Of a stretch of 8,575 nt of DNA, positions 1-6,039 are shown piece after piece; position 1 is the stretch's first letter; each line of letters begins with the position of its first letter. The notes under the pieces were generated by a model. It was given only the letters and a program-made list of their open reading frames with translations, searched no databases and was not told where the DNA came from. The position numbers and the translations under genes are program-made. The stretch lies in NCBI GenBank assembly GCA_937967685.1, contig CALBTX010000020.1:1-8575 (forward strand), read 5' to 3'. Origin of the DNA: an uncultured Bacillaceae bacterium. Lineage in GTDB: Bacteria > Bacillota > Bacilli > Caldalkalibacillales > Caldalkalibacillaceae.

Positions 1-15
1 CTTCTTTTTTCATTT

Positions 16-987
16 TTATTCGGCCAGCCACTCAGCCACTTTATCCTGATTGGCTTCAACCCAATTGGCGGCTGCTTCCTCCGGATCTGCGCCGTCTTCA
101 ATCTCAAGCATGACCGCTTCCATATCTGCCGCTTCCCAAGAGAAGTTGTCTAAAATCTGATACACTCTGGGCATATCTTCTTCCAAGCCCTCGCGAACGA
201 TGGTATGGATGGCTTCCGCTTCACCGTAAACCCCCAGCGGGTCTTCCAAATATTTCAGGTCAAATTTGGAAAATTTCCAGTGCGGCGTCCACCCGGTGAC
301 AGCCACCCATTCTTCCGCTTCATATCTTTTTTGCAGTTCGGCGGCCATGCCGGCACTTGAGCTTTGCAACAGCTCCATATCAGTCATGTCGTATTCTTCA
401 ATCGCTGCTTCGGTGGCGGCCATCACTCCGGCACCCGGCTCAATGCCGACAATTTCGCCATTGAATTGGTCGGCGTTCTCGTTCACTTCTTCAATGGAAT
501 CAATCTCGACGTATTCCGGAACGACCATCCCGATTTTCGCCCCTTCCAAATTAGGGCCGAGATCAACCACCTGGTCGCCAAATTCTTCGTATTGAGCTTC
601 ATGAGTCGCCGGTAACCAGGCGGCAGCGGTCGCATCGGCACTGCCGTCGGCCACACCCGCCCACATCGGGCCGTTGTCAACGGCTAACAGTTCAACTTCA
701 TAGCCTTCATCTTCCAGTACTTTTTGCAGGACATGATGGCTGGCAATCTCAGAATCCCAGGCCACATAAGCCAAGGTGACTGTTCCGCCTGCTTCGGCAT
801 TTCCGTCGCCTTCATCGGCACTATCTTCCGCATTTCCTTCTTCTGCTCCATTTTCTTCCGTTTCTTGCCCCGCTTCATTTCCTTCAGCATTTGTATCTTC
901 TCCGTTGTCCGTTGCACCGCCGCAGGCGGCCAAGATCAATCCCATGGAAAATAGTAAAGCGACAAACAGCAATAACGTTTTTCGCAT
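16..987 (-). CDS. opuAC: Glycine betaine ABC transporter, substrate-binding lipoprotein
   Basis: This is the extracytoplasmic receptor of the OpuA compatible-solute importer. It captures glycine betaine outside the membrane and hands it to the OpuAB permease. The protein is 323 aa with a type II signal peptide: basic MRK, a hydrophobic core, then lipobox LAAC with the lipidated cysteine at residue 22. A linker of about 45 residues, rich in Glu, Asp, Gly and Asn, precedes the ligand-binding domain, which starts near residue 69 (TLAYVAWDSE). Trp124 (AWLPATH), Trp233 (GWTPHW) and Trp284 (FSWE) are spaced much like the three-tryptophan betaine cage of Bacillus OpuAC; this is inferred from spacing only. 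I chose the ATG at 987 because AAAGGAG lies 8 nt before it. An in-frame ATG 18 nt upstream overlaps that ribosome binding site and is unlikely. It is the last gene of the opuA operon. Confidence 0.96.
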   Translation of the reverse strand: MRKTLLLFVALLFSMGLILAACGGATDNGEDTNAEGNEAGQETEENGAEEGNAEDSADEGDGNAEAGGTVTLAYVAWDSEIASHHVLQKVLEDEGYEVELLAVDNGPMWAGVADGSADATAAAWLPATHEAQYEEFGDQVVDLGPNLEGAKIGMVVPEYVEIDSIEEVNENADQFNGEIVGIEPGAGVMAATEAAIEEYDMTDMELLQSSSAGMAAELQKRYEAEEWVAVTGWTPHWKFSKFDLKYLEDPLGVYGEAEAIHTIVREGLEEDMPRVYQILDNFSWEAADMEAVMLEIEDGADPEEAAANWVEANQDKVAEWLAE

Positions 988-1017
988 AAAAATGACTCCT
1001 TTCATACTGTGTTTGGT

Positions 1018-1869
1018 TTAGTTTCGAGGATGTTGACCGTTACCCTGCCCTAAGTTTTGGGTCAGGCGGTCCAAAACGATAGCGATAATGACAATCGCCA
1101 GTCCTGCTTCAAACCCTGTACCCACTTCAATGCGCTGTACAGCGGTCAGCACGGCTTCTCCCAATCCTCTGGCACCGATCATCGAGGCGATGACAACCAT
1201 GGATAGCGCCAGCATAATCGTCTGGTTGATCCCTGCCATGATCGTCGTTTTAGCCAGAGGAAGCTGGATTTTAAACAATTTTTGCGATGAGGTCGAACCG
1301 AATGCATCAGAAGCTTCAATGAGATCTTCCGGGACTTGACGGATTCCCAAATTCGTCAGACGAATCGTCGGAGGCATGGAAAAAACGACTGAGGCGATGA
1401 CACCGGGGACCGTTCCCAGGCTGAAGAAAATAACTGCCGGGACCAAGTACACAAAAGCCGGCATCGTCTGCATGAAATCTAGAATGGGCGTGATGATATT
1501 GCGGGCCGTATCGTTTTTTCCGCACAAGATGCCGATGGGCACCCCGATAATAATGGAAATGACCGTCGCCGTTAAGACGAGAGCGGTCGTTTGAGCGCTT
1601 TCCTCCCAATAGCCGAGGTTGGCGATCAGCATTAAACCAATCAAGGTAAAAAGGGCGATGCGCCACGAGCTGAGCCACCAAGTTAAAGCAGCAATGAGCA
1701 CAATGGTGACAAGAGTCGGCAAAAACATCAAGACAGCAGTAAAAAAGGCAACCGTCGGCTCGATCAGATTGGAGATAAAGTCAAACAGCCAGCCGACATT
1801 CGCTTGCAGCCAGGAGACGATCACCTCGACCACGTCTGCCAGGGGAAGTTTAGGGATGCTTTCAGTCAT
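1018..1869 (-). CDS. opuAB: Glycine betaine ABC transporter permease
   Basis: This is the membrane-spanning subunit of OpuA (283 aa), forming the betaine translocation path in the cytoplasmic membrane. An amphipathic N-terminal stretch (residues 1-45) leads into several hydrophobic segments, near 46-66, 70-86, 95-116, 137-162, 210-231 and 254-267. The typical ABC importer coupling loop is clear at residues 185-204: EASDAFG followed nine residues later by I-Q-LP. This loop docks onto the ATPase. The start ATG lies inside the 3' end of opuAA, giving an 8-bp overlap (ATGACTGA), and is preceded by GAGGTGA. The close packing implies translational coupling. The length and the motifs TMPAFVYLVP and IGARGLGEAV are typical of the proline/glycine betaine permease family. 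Confidence 0.96.
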   Translation of the reverse strand: MTESIPKLPLADVVEVIVSWLQANVGWLFDFISNLIEPTVAFFTAVLMFLPTLVTIVLIAALTWWLSSWRIALFTLIGLMLIANLGYWEESAQTTALVLTATVISIIIGVPIGILCGKNDTARNIITPILDFMQTMPAFVYLVPAVIFFSLGTVPGVIASVVFSMPPTIRLTNLGIRQVPEDLIEASDAFGSTSSQKLFKIQLPLAKTTIMAGINQTIMLALSMVVIASMIGARGLGEAVLTAVQRIEVGTGFEAGLAIVIIAIVLDRLTQNLGQGNGQHPRN

Positions 1870-3055
1870 GCGTTTTCACCTCTTTCCCCGTCAGGGCCCC
1901 GATCACAGATCCGCGGACAATGACCCCGCGCACCCGGTCATCATCCGAGACAACGGCGACTGGATGATTCGTCTCAGCCATTTGGACCATAATGTCGTTT
2001 AACAGTGTATCGGGCCGGACTTTGACGATGTCGCGTTCAATTAAATCGGCAAGAGGTTTGCCTTCATCTATGGCTTGTTTGGCGGCATCGGCCGAGAGGA
2101 CCCCTTGCAGACGGTTGCGCCGATCAACGGCAAAAAGAGACGATAAGCCTGTTTCCCGCATCCGGTTTAGAGCGACGCGAGGGCCGTCCTTGTCCAAGGT
2201 GATCATTTCCGCACGCTTCATCACGTTTTCCGCCTGCAACACTTTGGACCAGTCGACGTCTTCCACAAACCGCTCCACGTACTCGTTGGCCGGGTCTGTC
2301 AAGATTTCTTCCGGAGTACCGATTTGGACGATGACGCCATCTTTCATCAGGGCGATACGATCGCCGATGCGCAATGCTTCATCCAAGTCATGGGTGATGA
2401 AAACAATTGTTTTTTGCATCGCTGATTGCAACTCAATCAATTCGTCCTGCATATCTTTGCGGATCAGTGGATCAAGTGCGCTGAAGGCCTCGTCCATCAA
2501 CAAAATATCCGGGTCATTGGTCAAAGCCCTGGCCAGGCCGACCCGTTGCTGCATCCCGCCGCTCAGTTGACTGGGAAGCTGATGTTCATATCCTTTCAAG
2601 CCAACCATTTGCAACGTTTCCATGGCCCGATCTTCCCGCTTGTTTTTCGGGATCCCTTGCACCTCCAGGCCATAGGCCGTATTTTCCAGCACCGTTCGAT
2701 GAGGAAAAAGCGCAAACCGCTGAAAAACCATGCTGATCGTTTTACGCCGAATTTGACGCAATTGGTCATCGTTTACTTTGGAAATATCTTCCGAATCAAT
2801 GAACACGCTGCCGGACGTCGGATCGATCAGACGGTTGAGCATCCGGACCAACGTGGACTTACCGCTTCCGGAAAGCCCCATAATGACGAAAATTTCCCCT
2901 TCTTCGACAGTAAAATTCGCTTGATTCACTCCTACCGTACAGCCGGTTTTCTCTAATATGTCTTTCTTTGTTTGCCCTTCTTTTAATAATTGCAGGGCTC
3001 TTTTCTTTTGTTTGCCAAAAACTTTCGTCAAGTTTTCAACCTTGATTTTGGACAT
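1862..3055 (-). CDS. opuAA: Glycine betaine ABC transporter ATP-binding protein with tandem CBS domains
   Basis: This is the ATPase that energises OpuA (397 aa). The nucleotide-binding domain shows Walker A GLSGSGKST (60-68), Q-loop Gln112, signature LSGGMQQ (164-170), Walker B ILLMDEA with Asp188 and Glu189, and the switch His222. The insertion before Walker A (about residues 15-45) is normal for the OpuA/ProV family. A linker leads to two CBS domains, at about 275-335 and 337-392. In related OpuA systems these sense ionic strength or bind cyclic-di-AMP and gate transport, so post-translational osmotic control is likely here too. The start ATG at 3055 is preceded by GAGGTGA with 5 nt spacing. 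It is the first gene of the operon and is divergent from the GbsR-type regulator. Confidence 0.97.
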   Translation of the reverse strand: MSKIKVENLTKVFGKQKKRALQLLKEGQTKKDILEKTGCTVGVNQANFTVEEGEIFVIMGLSGSGKSTLVRMLNRLIDPTSGSVFIDSEDISKVNDDQLRQIRRKTISMVFQRFALFPHRTVLENTAYGLEVQGIPKNKREDRAMETLQMVGLKGYEHQLPSQLSGGMQQRVGLARALTNDPDILLMDEAFSALDPLIRKDMQDELIELQSAMQKTIVFITHDLDEALRIGDRIALMKDGVIVQIGTPEEILTDPANEYVERFVEDVDWSKVLQAENVMKRAEMITLDKDGPRVALNRMRETGLSSLFAVDRRNRLQGVLSADAAKQAIDEGKPLADLIERDIVKVRPDTLLNDIMVQMAETNHPVAVVSDDDRVRGVIVRGSVIGALTGKEVKTHD

Positions 3056-3112
3056 CGATTCACCTCACTATGGATTTGCGATCGTTCGGGCAAAAGACAT
3101 GCCGGACGTAGT

Positions 3113-3148
3113 CTTTATAAGCATAACGGACCGGGACAAAGAGAACAA
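3113..3148 (-). promoter_or_regulatory. Candidate opuA promoter
   Basis: On the minus strand, TTGTTC (3143-3148) and TATGCT (3120-3125) are separated by 17 bp, which would start transcription near 3113 and give a leader of about 58 nt before opuAA. The hexamers match the sigma-A consensus only partly (3/6 and 4/6). That is compatible with an osmotically controlled promoter but also with chance. Other AT-rich stretches around 3181-3230 could hold a second start. Confidence 0.35.
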
Positions 3149-3196
3149 AACGCCTAAACAGGTGTATCGTCCCATATCTTTCGTAAAATAATTACT

Positions 3197-3213
3197 GTAT
3201 AAACAAAACATAC
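3197..3213. repeat. Small inverted repeat GTAT-n9-ATAC in the opuA/regulator gap
   Basis: GTAT (3197-3200) and ATAC (3210-3213) flank a 9-bp AT-rich centre. It lies upstream of the opuA promoter candidate and close to a second inverted repeat at 3215-3230. Its position between divergent genes makes it a possible operator for the adjacent winged-helix regulator, but the arms are short and the region is AT-rich, so chance is possible. Confidence 0.3.
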
Positions 3214-3214
3214 G

Positions 3215-3230
3215 GTTATCTTAGAATAAC
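3215..3230. repeat. Inverted repeat GTTAT-n6-ATAAC, possible regulator operator
   Basis: GTTAT (3215-3219) and ATAAC (3226-3230) form a 16-bp dyad in which 12 of 16 positions are symmetric. Its size and half-site spacing suit a dimeric MarR/GbsR-type winged-helix protein, and it lies about 36 bp upstream of the -35 of the regulator gene. Its assignment as operator is an inference from position. Confidence 0.35.
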
Positions 3231-3265
3231 TTCCTTTTTCTGTGGGTATGGCGCATAAACTTGTC

Positions 3266-3294
3266 TTTACAAGGTCAATGTCATTGCCTAAAAT
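3266..3294 (+). promoter_or_regulatory. Sigma-A-type promoter of the GbsR-family gene
   Basis: TTTACA (3266-3271) and TAAAAT (3289-3294) are separated by exactly 17 bp. Each hexamer matches the sigma-A consensus at five of six positions. The predicted start near 3301 gives a leader of about 36 nt that contains the AAGGAGG ribosome binding site at 3321-3327. Confidence 0.7.
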
Positions 3295-3336
3295 CAAGAA
3301 GAAAGCTGAAAAGGCCCGAAAAGGAGGCTTCAAGCA

Positions 3337-3918
3337 TTGAACGAAAACAGGAAACATGACAGCAATGCCCAAGATCGCACCGATCGAGATTGGGATTTAT
3401 TATATGAAATCCGGCAGCGGGTCATTCAATCTGTGGCCAAAAATATGGACTTGTTCGGCGTCACCCCTAGTGTGGGCAGATTGTACGGAACAATGTATTT
3501 TCACGGTCAACCGATGACTTTGGATGAAATGCGCGATGAATTAGGCATGAGTAAAACGAGCATGAGCACCGGGGTACGTTCTCTGCAAGAAATTCATATG
3601 GTTTATCAAACGTGGAAAAAAGGCGTTCGTAAAGATTTATATCAGGCTGAAGAGGATTGGTATAAAACGTTTATCGAGCTTTTTACGACCAAATGGCGCA
3701 AGGCCATTGAAATTAACTCCAAGGAAGTATCCAATGCCAAAGGCCTTTTGGAACATCTTTGGCAAAATACGCACGATGAAAACCTGAAGCGGATTGTTGC
3801 CGAAGATCTTGAAAAGCTTCAACATGCAAGCGAATATTATGATTGGCTGTCCAGGTTGGTCGAAAGTTTTGAAACGGGGGAAATCTTTAAGTTTATTCCT
3901 AAAAAATCAGAGGCTTAA
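3337..3918 (+). CDS. GbsR/OpcR-family winged-helix transcriptional regulator
   Basis: This 193-aa protein of the GbsR branch of MarR-like regulators probably controls the divergent opuA operon and/or choline-betaine genes. The winged helix-turn-helix spans about residues 45-103: recognition region TLDEMRDELGMSKTSMSTGV (61-80), then a basic wing around TWKKGVRK. The C-terminal half is helical, with aromatic residues (WY, W120, W142, YYDW) that in this family help form a choline-type ligand pocket or the dimer interface. The start is TTG at 3337, chosen for the near-perfect AAGGAGG (3321-3327) 9 nt upstream. Bacillus paralogues are repressors of betaine synthesis (GbsR) or choline uptake (OpcR). 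Adjacency to opuA suggests an opuA-linked homologue, but I cannot tell which subgroup from sequence alone. Confidence 0.9.
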   Translation: MNENRKHDSNAQDRTDRDWDLLYEIRQRVIQSVAKNMDLFGVTPSVGRLYGTMYFHGQPMTLDEMRDELGMSKTSMSTGVRSLQEIHMVYQTWKKGVRKDLYQAEEDWYKTFIELFTTKWRKAIEINSKEVSNAKGLLEHLWQNTHDENLKRIVAEDLEKLQHASEYYDWLSRLVESFETGEIFKFIPKKSEA

Positions 3919-3975
3919 TCCTATGATAAACAGGGCCACAGGCAACTCAATACGCAAATAGAATAGAAGAGCAAC

Positions 3976-4067
3976 TATAAACGATAATCGAATATAAACG
4001 ATGGTTGAATATAAACGATGATCGAACATCATAAACGGTTAAATAAAATAAACGATTAAATATAACG
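3976..4067. repeat. Degenerate 17-bp tandem repeat array
   Basis: Three consecutive 17-bp units begin at 3976, 3993 and 4010, with consensus TATAAACGATRRTYGAA (positions 11, 12 and 14 vary). The core ATAAACG recurs at 3977, 3994, 4011, 4031 and 4048. It is exactly periodic except for a 3-bp insertion before the fourth copy, and a decayed ATAACG follows at 4062. Units 1 and 3 contain the small palindrome CGAT-n-ATCG. The array could be a protein-binding array or a simple replication-slippage product; I recognise no known motif. Confidence 0.75.
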
Positions 4068-4145
4068 ACTATTAACAGACGATCTCCAACTCACCGCTTT
4101 ATTCATCCTCACACATCCCCCCCTTTGTCCTTCCTGTTTGGCATA

Positions 4146-4182
4146 TGTCTCAACTGTGTCCGCAGCGTGCCTCAACGGTGTC
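4146..4182. repeat. Pair of 15-bp direct repeats, 22 bp apart, upstream of a TATAAT box
   Basis: TGTCTCAACTGTGTC (4146-4160) and TGCCTCAACGGTGTC (4168-4182) match at 13 of 15 positions. The period of 22 bp, about two helical turns, puts both copies on the same DNA face. The second copy covers the place where a -35 box should lie for the TATAAT at 4194-4199. This layout is typical of a site for an activator that touches RNA polymerase. No cognate regulator is evident in the window. Confidence 0.6.
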
Positions 4183-4193
4183 AGTTTCGCTAA

Positions 4194-4199
4194 TATAAT
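4194..4199 (+). promoter_or_regulatory. Perfect -10 box lacking a -35, possible activated promoter
   Basis: TATAAT at 4194-4199 is a perfect sigma-A -10 hexamer. At 16-18 bp spacing the upstream sequence (CTCAAC and neighbours) does not resemble TTGACA. The -35 region is instead occupied by the second 15-bp direct repeat. Transcription would start near 4206, about 64 nt before the dehydrogenase start codon. Confidence 0.4.
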
Positions 4200-4218
4200 C
4201 ATTGAACGATCGGTATGT

Positions 4219-4246
4219 TTGTTTATATCATTGCCTTTGGTAAAAT
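4219..4246 (+). promoter_or_regulatory. Proximal promoter of the dehydrogenase gene
   Basis: TTGTTT (4219-4224) and TAAAAT (4241-4246) are 16 bp apart. Transcription would start near 4253, only about 15 nt before the start codon. That is just enough to include the GGGGGAG ribosome binding site, and it argues against the upstream in-frame TTG at 4255 as the start. Confidence 0.5.
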
Positions 4247-4269
4247 GTATATGATTGGGGGAGAGGATG

Positions 4270-5223
4270 ATGGACATCGTATCAACGGCCAAAATCAGCG
4301 CCAAACGGCAAAACCAGTTGCAAAATAAATTTCCGGCGCACCGCTTTCAATTTTTTGAGCATATGGATCACGTGACAGAAGCGGCGTTGGCAAAGGCTGA
4401 CGTCCTGTTGACTTATGGTGAAGATTTGACGCCTGCCGTCGTGGGGAACATGCCCCGCCTGAAGTGGATTCAAGTGTTGAGCGCCGGTATCGATGCCATG
4501 CCGTTTGACATCCTAAAAAAAAGGAACATTCTCGTCACGAACGCCAGGGGTATTCACGGTATTCAAATGGCCGAGTATGCTCTGGGCATGATTTTAAGTT
4601 TAGTTCGACGCAGTTTTCATTTTTACGATTTGCAAAAACAGCGCAGGTGGGACCGCAGTGTCCGCGTGGATGAAGCTTATGGCAAAACTTTAGGAATTGT
4701 CGGTTATGGAGCCATCGGGTCGGAAATGGCTAAAAGAGCGAAAGCGTTCGGGATGCACGTGATCGCTTTGAAAAAAAATGTTGATGTTCATTCGCAGTAT
4801 GTCGATGAACTTGTCTCTATTGAGGGAAAAGAGAAGCTTTTTCGCCAAAGTGACTTTATTGTCGTTTTGTTGCCTTTGACACCGGAAACAGAATATTTTG
4901 TCGGAAAAGAAGCTTTGCAAATGATGAAACCTTCCGCCTATCTGATCAATATGGCCAGAGGGAAGGTCATCGATGAAGAAGCCTTGCTGCAGCAAGTTAA
5001 AGCGCACAAGATTGCCGGGGCCGTGCTTGATGTGTTTTCCGAAGAACCTCTGCCGGAAGATCATCCGTTCTGGCAAATGGAAAATATCATGATTACGCCG
5101 CACATGTCCGGACGTTCCCCTCAATATATGCAGCGGGCCATGGACATTTTTCTAACCAATCTGACATCTTTTCCCGATAAGAAACGCATGGTGAATGTCA
5201 TCGATCTCGACCGAAAATACTAG
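4270..5223 (+). CDS. D-isomer-specific 2-hydroxyacid dehydrogenase
   Basis: This 317-aa oxidoreductase interconverts a 2-keto acid and a D-2-hydroxyacid using NAD(P)(H) in the cytoplasm; the substrate cannot be read from sequence. The N-terminal substrate domain (1-100) and C-terminal helix frame the Rossmann domain (about 101-285) with GYGAIG at 145-150. The catalytic triad is complete: Arg230 (NMARGKVID), Glu259 (FSEEPLP) and His278 (TPHMSG). At the end of the second Rossmann strand the usual Asp is replaced by Lys168 (VIALKKN), which suggests NADP(H) rather than NAD(H). I chose ATG 4270 for its spacing from GGGGGAG (4257-4263). ATG 4267 directly upstream is equally possible in frame; TTG 4255 lacks a ribosome binding site. 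The gene reads towards ecsAB, with about 72 bp between them, and may be co-transcribed. Confidence 0.93.
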   Translation: MDIVSTAKISAKRQNQLQNKFPAHRFQFFEHMDHVTEAALAKADVLLTYGEDLTPAVVGNMPRLKWIQVLSAGIDAMPFDILKKRNILVTNARGIHGIQMAEYALGMILSLVRRSFHFYDLQKQRRWDRSVRVDEAYGKTLGIVGYGAIGSEMAKRAKAFGMHVIALKKNVDVHSQYVDELVSIEGKEKLFRQSDFIVVLLPLTPETEYFVGKEALQMMKPSAYLINMARGKVIDEEALLQQVKAHKIAGAVLDVFSEEPLPEDHPFWQMENIMITPHMSGRSPQYMQRAMDIFLTNLTSFPDKKRMVNVIDLDRKY

Positions 5224-5256
5224 TGACAGAGACAATATGTCGATGATTGCCTGGGA

Positions 5257-5271
5257 AATATGTCATATTAT
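5257..5271 (+). promoter_or_regulatory. Palindrome overlapping a candidate ecsA -10 box
   Basis: AATATG-T-CATATT (5257-5269) is a perfect 6-bp-arm inverted repeat. A -10-like TATTAT (5266-5271) overlaps its right arm, but no good -35 is found at 16-18 bp. The half AATATGTC also occurs at 5234-5241, 23 bp upstream. Transcription from here would start near 5278, downstream of the ATG at 5260, which would favour the TTG at 5296 as the ecsA start. This is a possible operator; assignment is inferential. Confidence 0.35.
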
Positions 5272-5295
5272 ACCGGACGGAAAGTAGGGATATCG

Positions 5296-6039
5296 TTGCG
5301 ATCATTGTTGCAGGTGAAAGGCTTGACAGGGGGTTATACGGCCCATAAAGCGGTCATACATAATGTCTCATTCGACATCCATGAGCGGGAAATCGTCGCT
5401 TTGATTGGCCTGAACGGCGCCGGAAAAAGCACGACCATTAAACATATTTTGGGCTTGTTGAAACCTCATCAAGGTACCATTCAGATCGGTGGGATCACCT
5501 TTGCCGAAGATCCTCAAAAATATCGGTCGTTATACAGCTATATTCCGGAAACACCGATATATTATGAGGAATTGACCTTATGGGAGCATTTAGAATGGAC
5601 GGCAATGGCGTATGGATTGAGCGAAAAGACGTTTCGGCAAAGAGTTGAGCCGCTGTTGAAAGAATTTCGCATGGAAAGGAAAAAACATCGATTCCCCACT
5701 CAATTTTCCAAAGGGATGAAACAGAAATTAATGATCATGATGGCTTTTCTCGTGCAACCACGGATTTATATTGTCGATGAACCGTTGTTGGGATTAGATC
5801 CTATCGGCATCCGCTCACTTTTGGAATGGTTGGTTCAATGTAAGGAAGACGGAGCAGGCGTTTTAATGTCCACACATATACTGGCTACAGCAGAACGCTA
5901 TTGTGATCGCTTCATCATCTTGCACGAAGGCAGAGTGAAAGCGCAGGGGACGTTGGAGGAATTGCGTGCTTTAAGCGGGCAAACGCATGCTTCCCTTGAT
6001 GATATTTATTTACAATTGACCGAGGATGCGTCGGTATGA
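5296..6039 (+). CDS. ecsA: ABC transporter ATP-binding protein EcsA
   Basis: This is the ATPase of the EcsAB complex (247 aa), which in Bacillus affects protein secretion, competence and RasP-dependent intramembrane proteolysis; homologous PptAB systems export small peptides. Walker A GLNGAGKST is at 38-46, the signature-like FSKGMKQK at 137-144, Walker B IYIVDEP at 157-163 (Asp161, Glu162) and the switch His194 in MSTHILATAERYCD. The Q-loop reads YIPETP with Glu85 where Gln is usual, a feature I recall also in B. subtilis EcsA. I chose TTG 5296 because AGGGA precedes it by 6 nt and it yields MRSLLQVKGLTGGY, aligning with the Bacillus protein's start and length. An in-frame ATG at 5260 would add 12 unlike residues. 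It overlaps ecsB by 4 bp. Confidence 0.93.
   Translation: MRSLLQVKGLTGGYTAHKAVIHNVSFDIHEREIVALIGLNGAGKSTTIKHILGLLKPHQGTIQIGGITFAEDPQKYRSLYSYIPETPIYYEELTLWEHLEWTAMAYGLSEKTFRQRVEPLLKEFRMERKKHRFPTQFSKGMKQKLMIMMAFLVQPRIYIVDEPLLGLDPIGIRSLLEWLVQCKEDGAGVLMSTHILATAERYCDRFIILHEGRVKAQGTLEELRALSGQTHASLDDIYLQLTEDASV

Larger units (their letters stand above)
3919..4254. other. 336-bp intergenic region with repeats and promoters
   Basis: I see no convincing gene here on either strand. The region holds a 17-bp-period tandem array (3976-4067), a run of seven C at 4117-4123, two 15-bp direct repeats (4146-4160 and 4168-4182), a perfect TATAAT at 4194-4199 and a second promoter ending at 4246. No hairpin followed by a T-run is visible after the regulator stop codon, so how that transcript ends is unclear. 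Confidence 0.7.

Noticed and set aside
16..1005. opuAC start at the upstream ATG (1005)
   Set aside because: That ATG overlaps the AAAGGAG ribosome binding site that serves the ATG at 987, and starting at 987 gives a standard lipoprotein signal peptide.
3056..3112. Riboswitch or structured RNA in the opuA leader
   Set aside because: The predicted leader is under 60 nt, too short for known riboswitch classes, and I see no strong stem-loop in it.
3154..3372. Minus-strand open frame of 72 codons in the opuA/regulator gap, which could extend the leader of opuA
   Set aside because: It overlaps the regulator's promoter, ribosome binding site and start on the other strand, and has no recognisable domain.
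4117..4123. Run of seven C residues as a phase-variable tract
   Set aside because: It lies in non-coding DNA more than 70 bp from any promoter element and is too short to argue for phase variation without strain comparison.
4056..4304. Minus-strand open frame of 82 codons across the intergenic region
   Set aside because: It runs through the promoters and the start of the dehydrogenase gene, and its composition does not look like a conserved protein. I treat it as chance.
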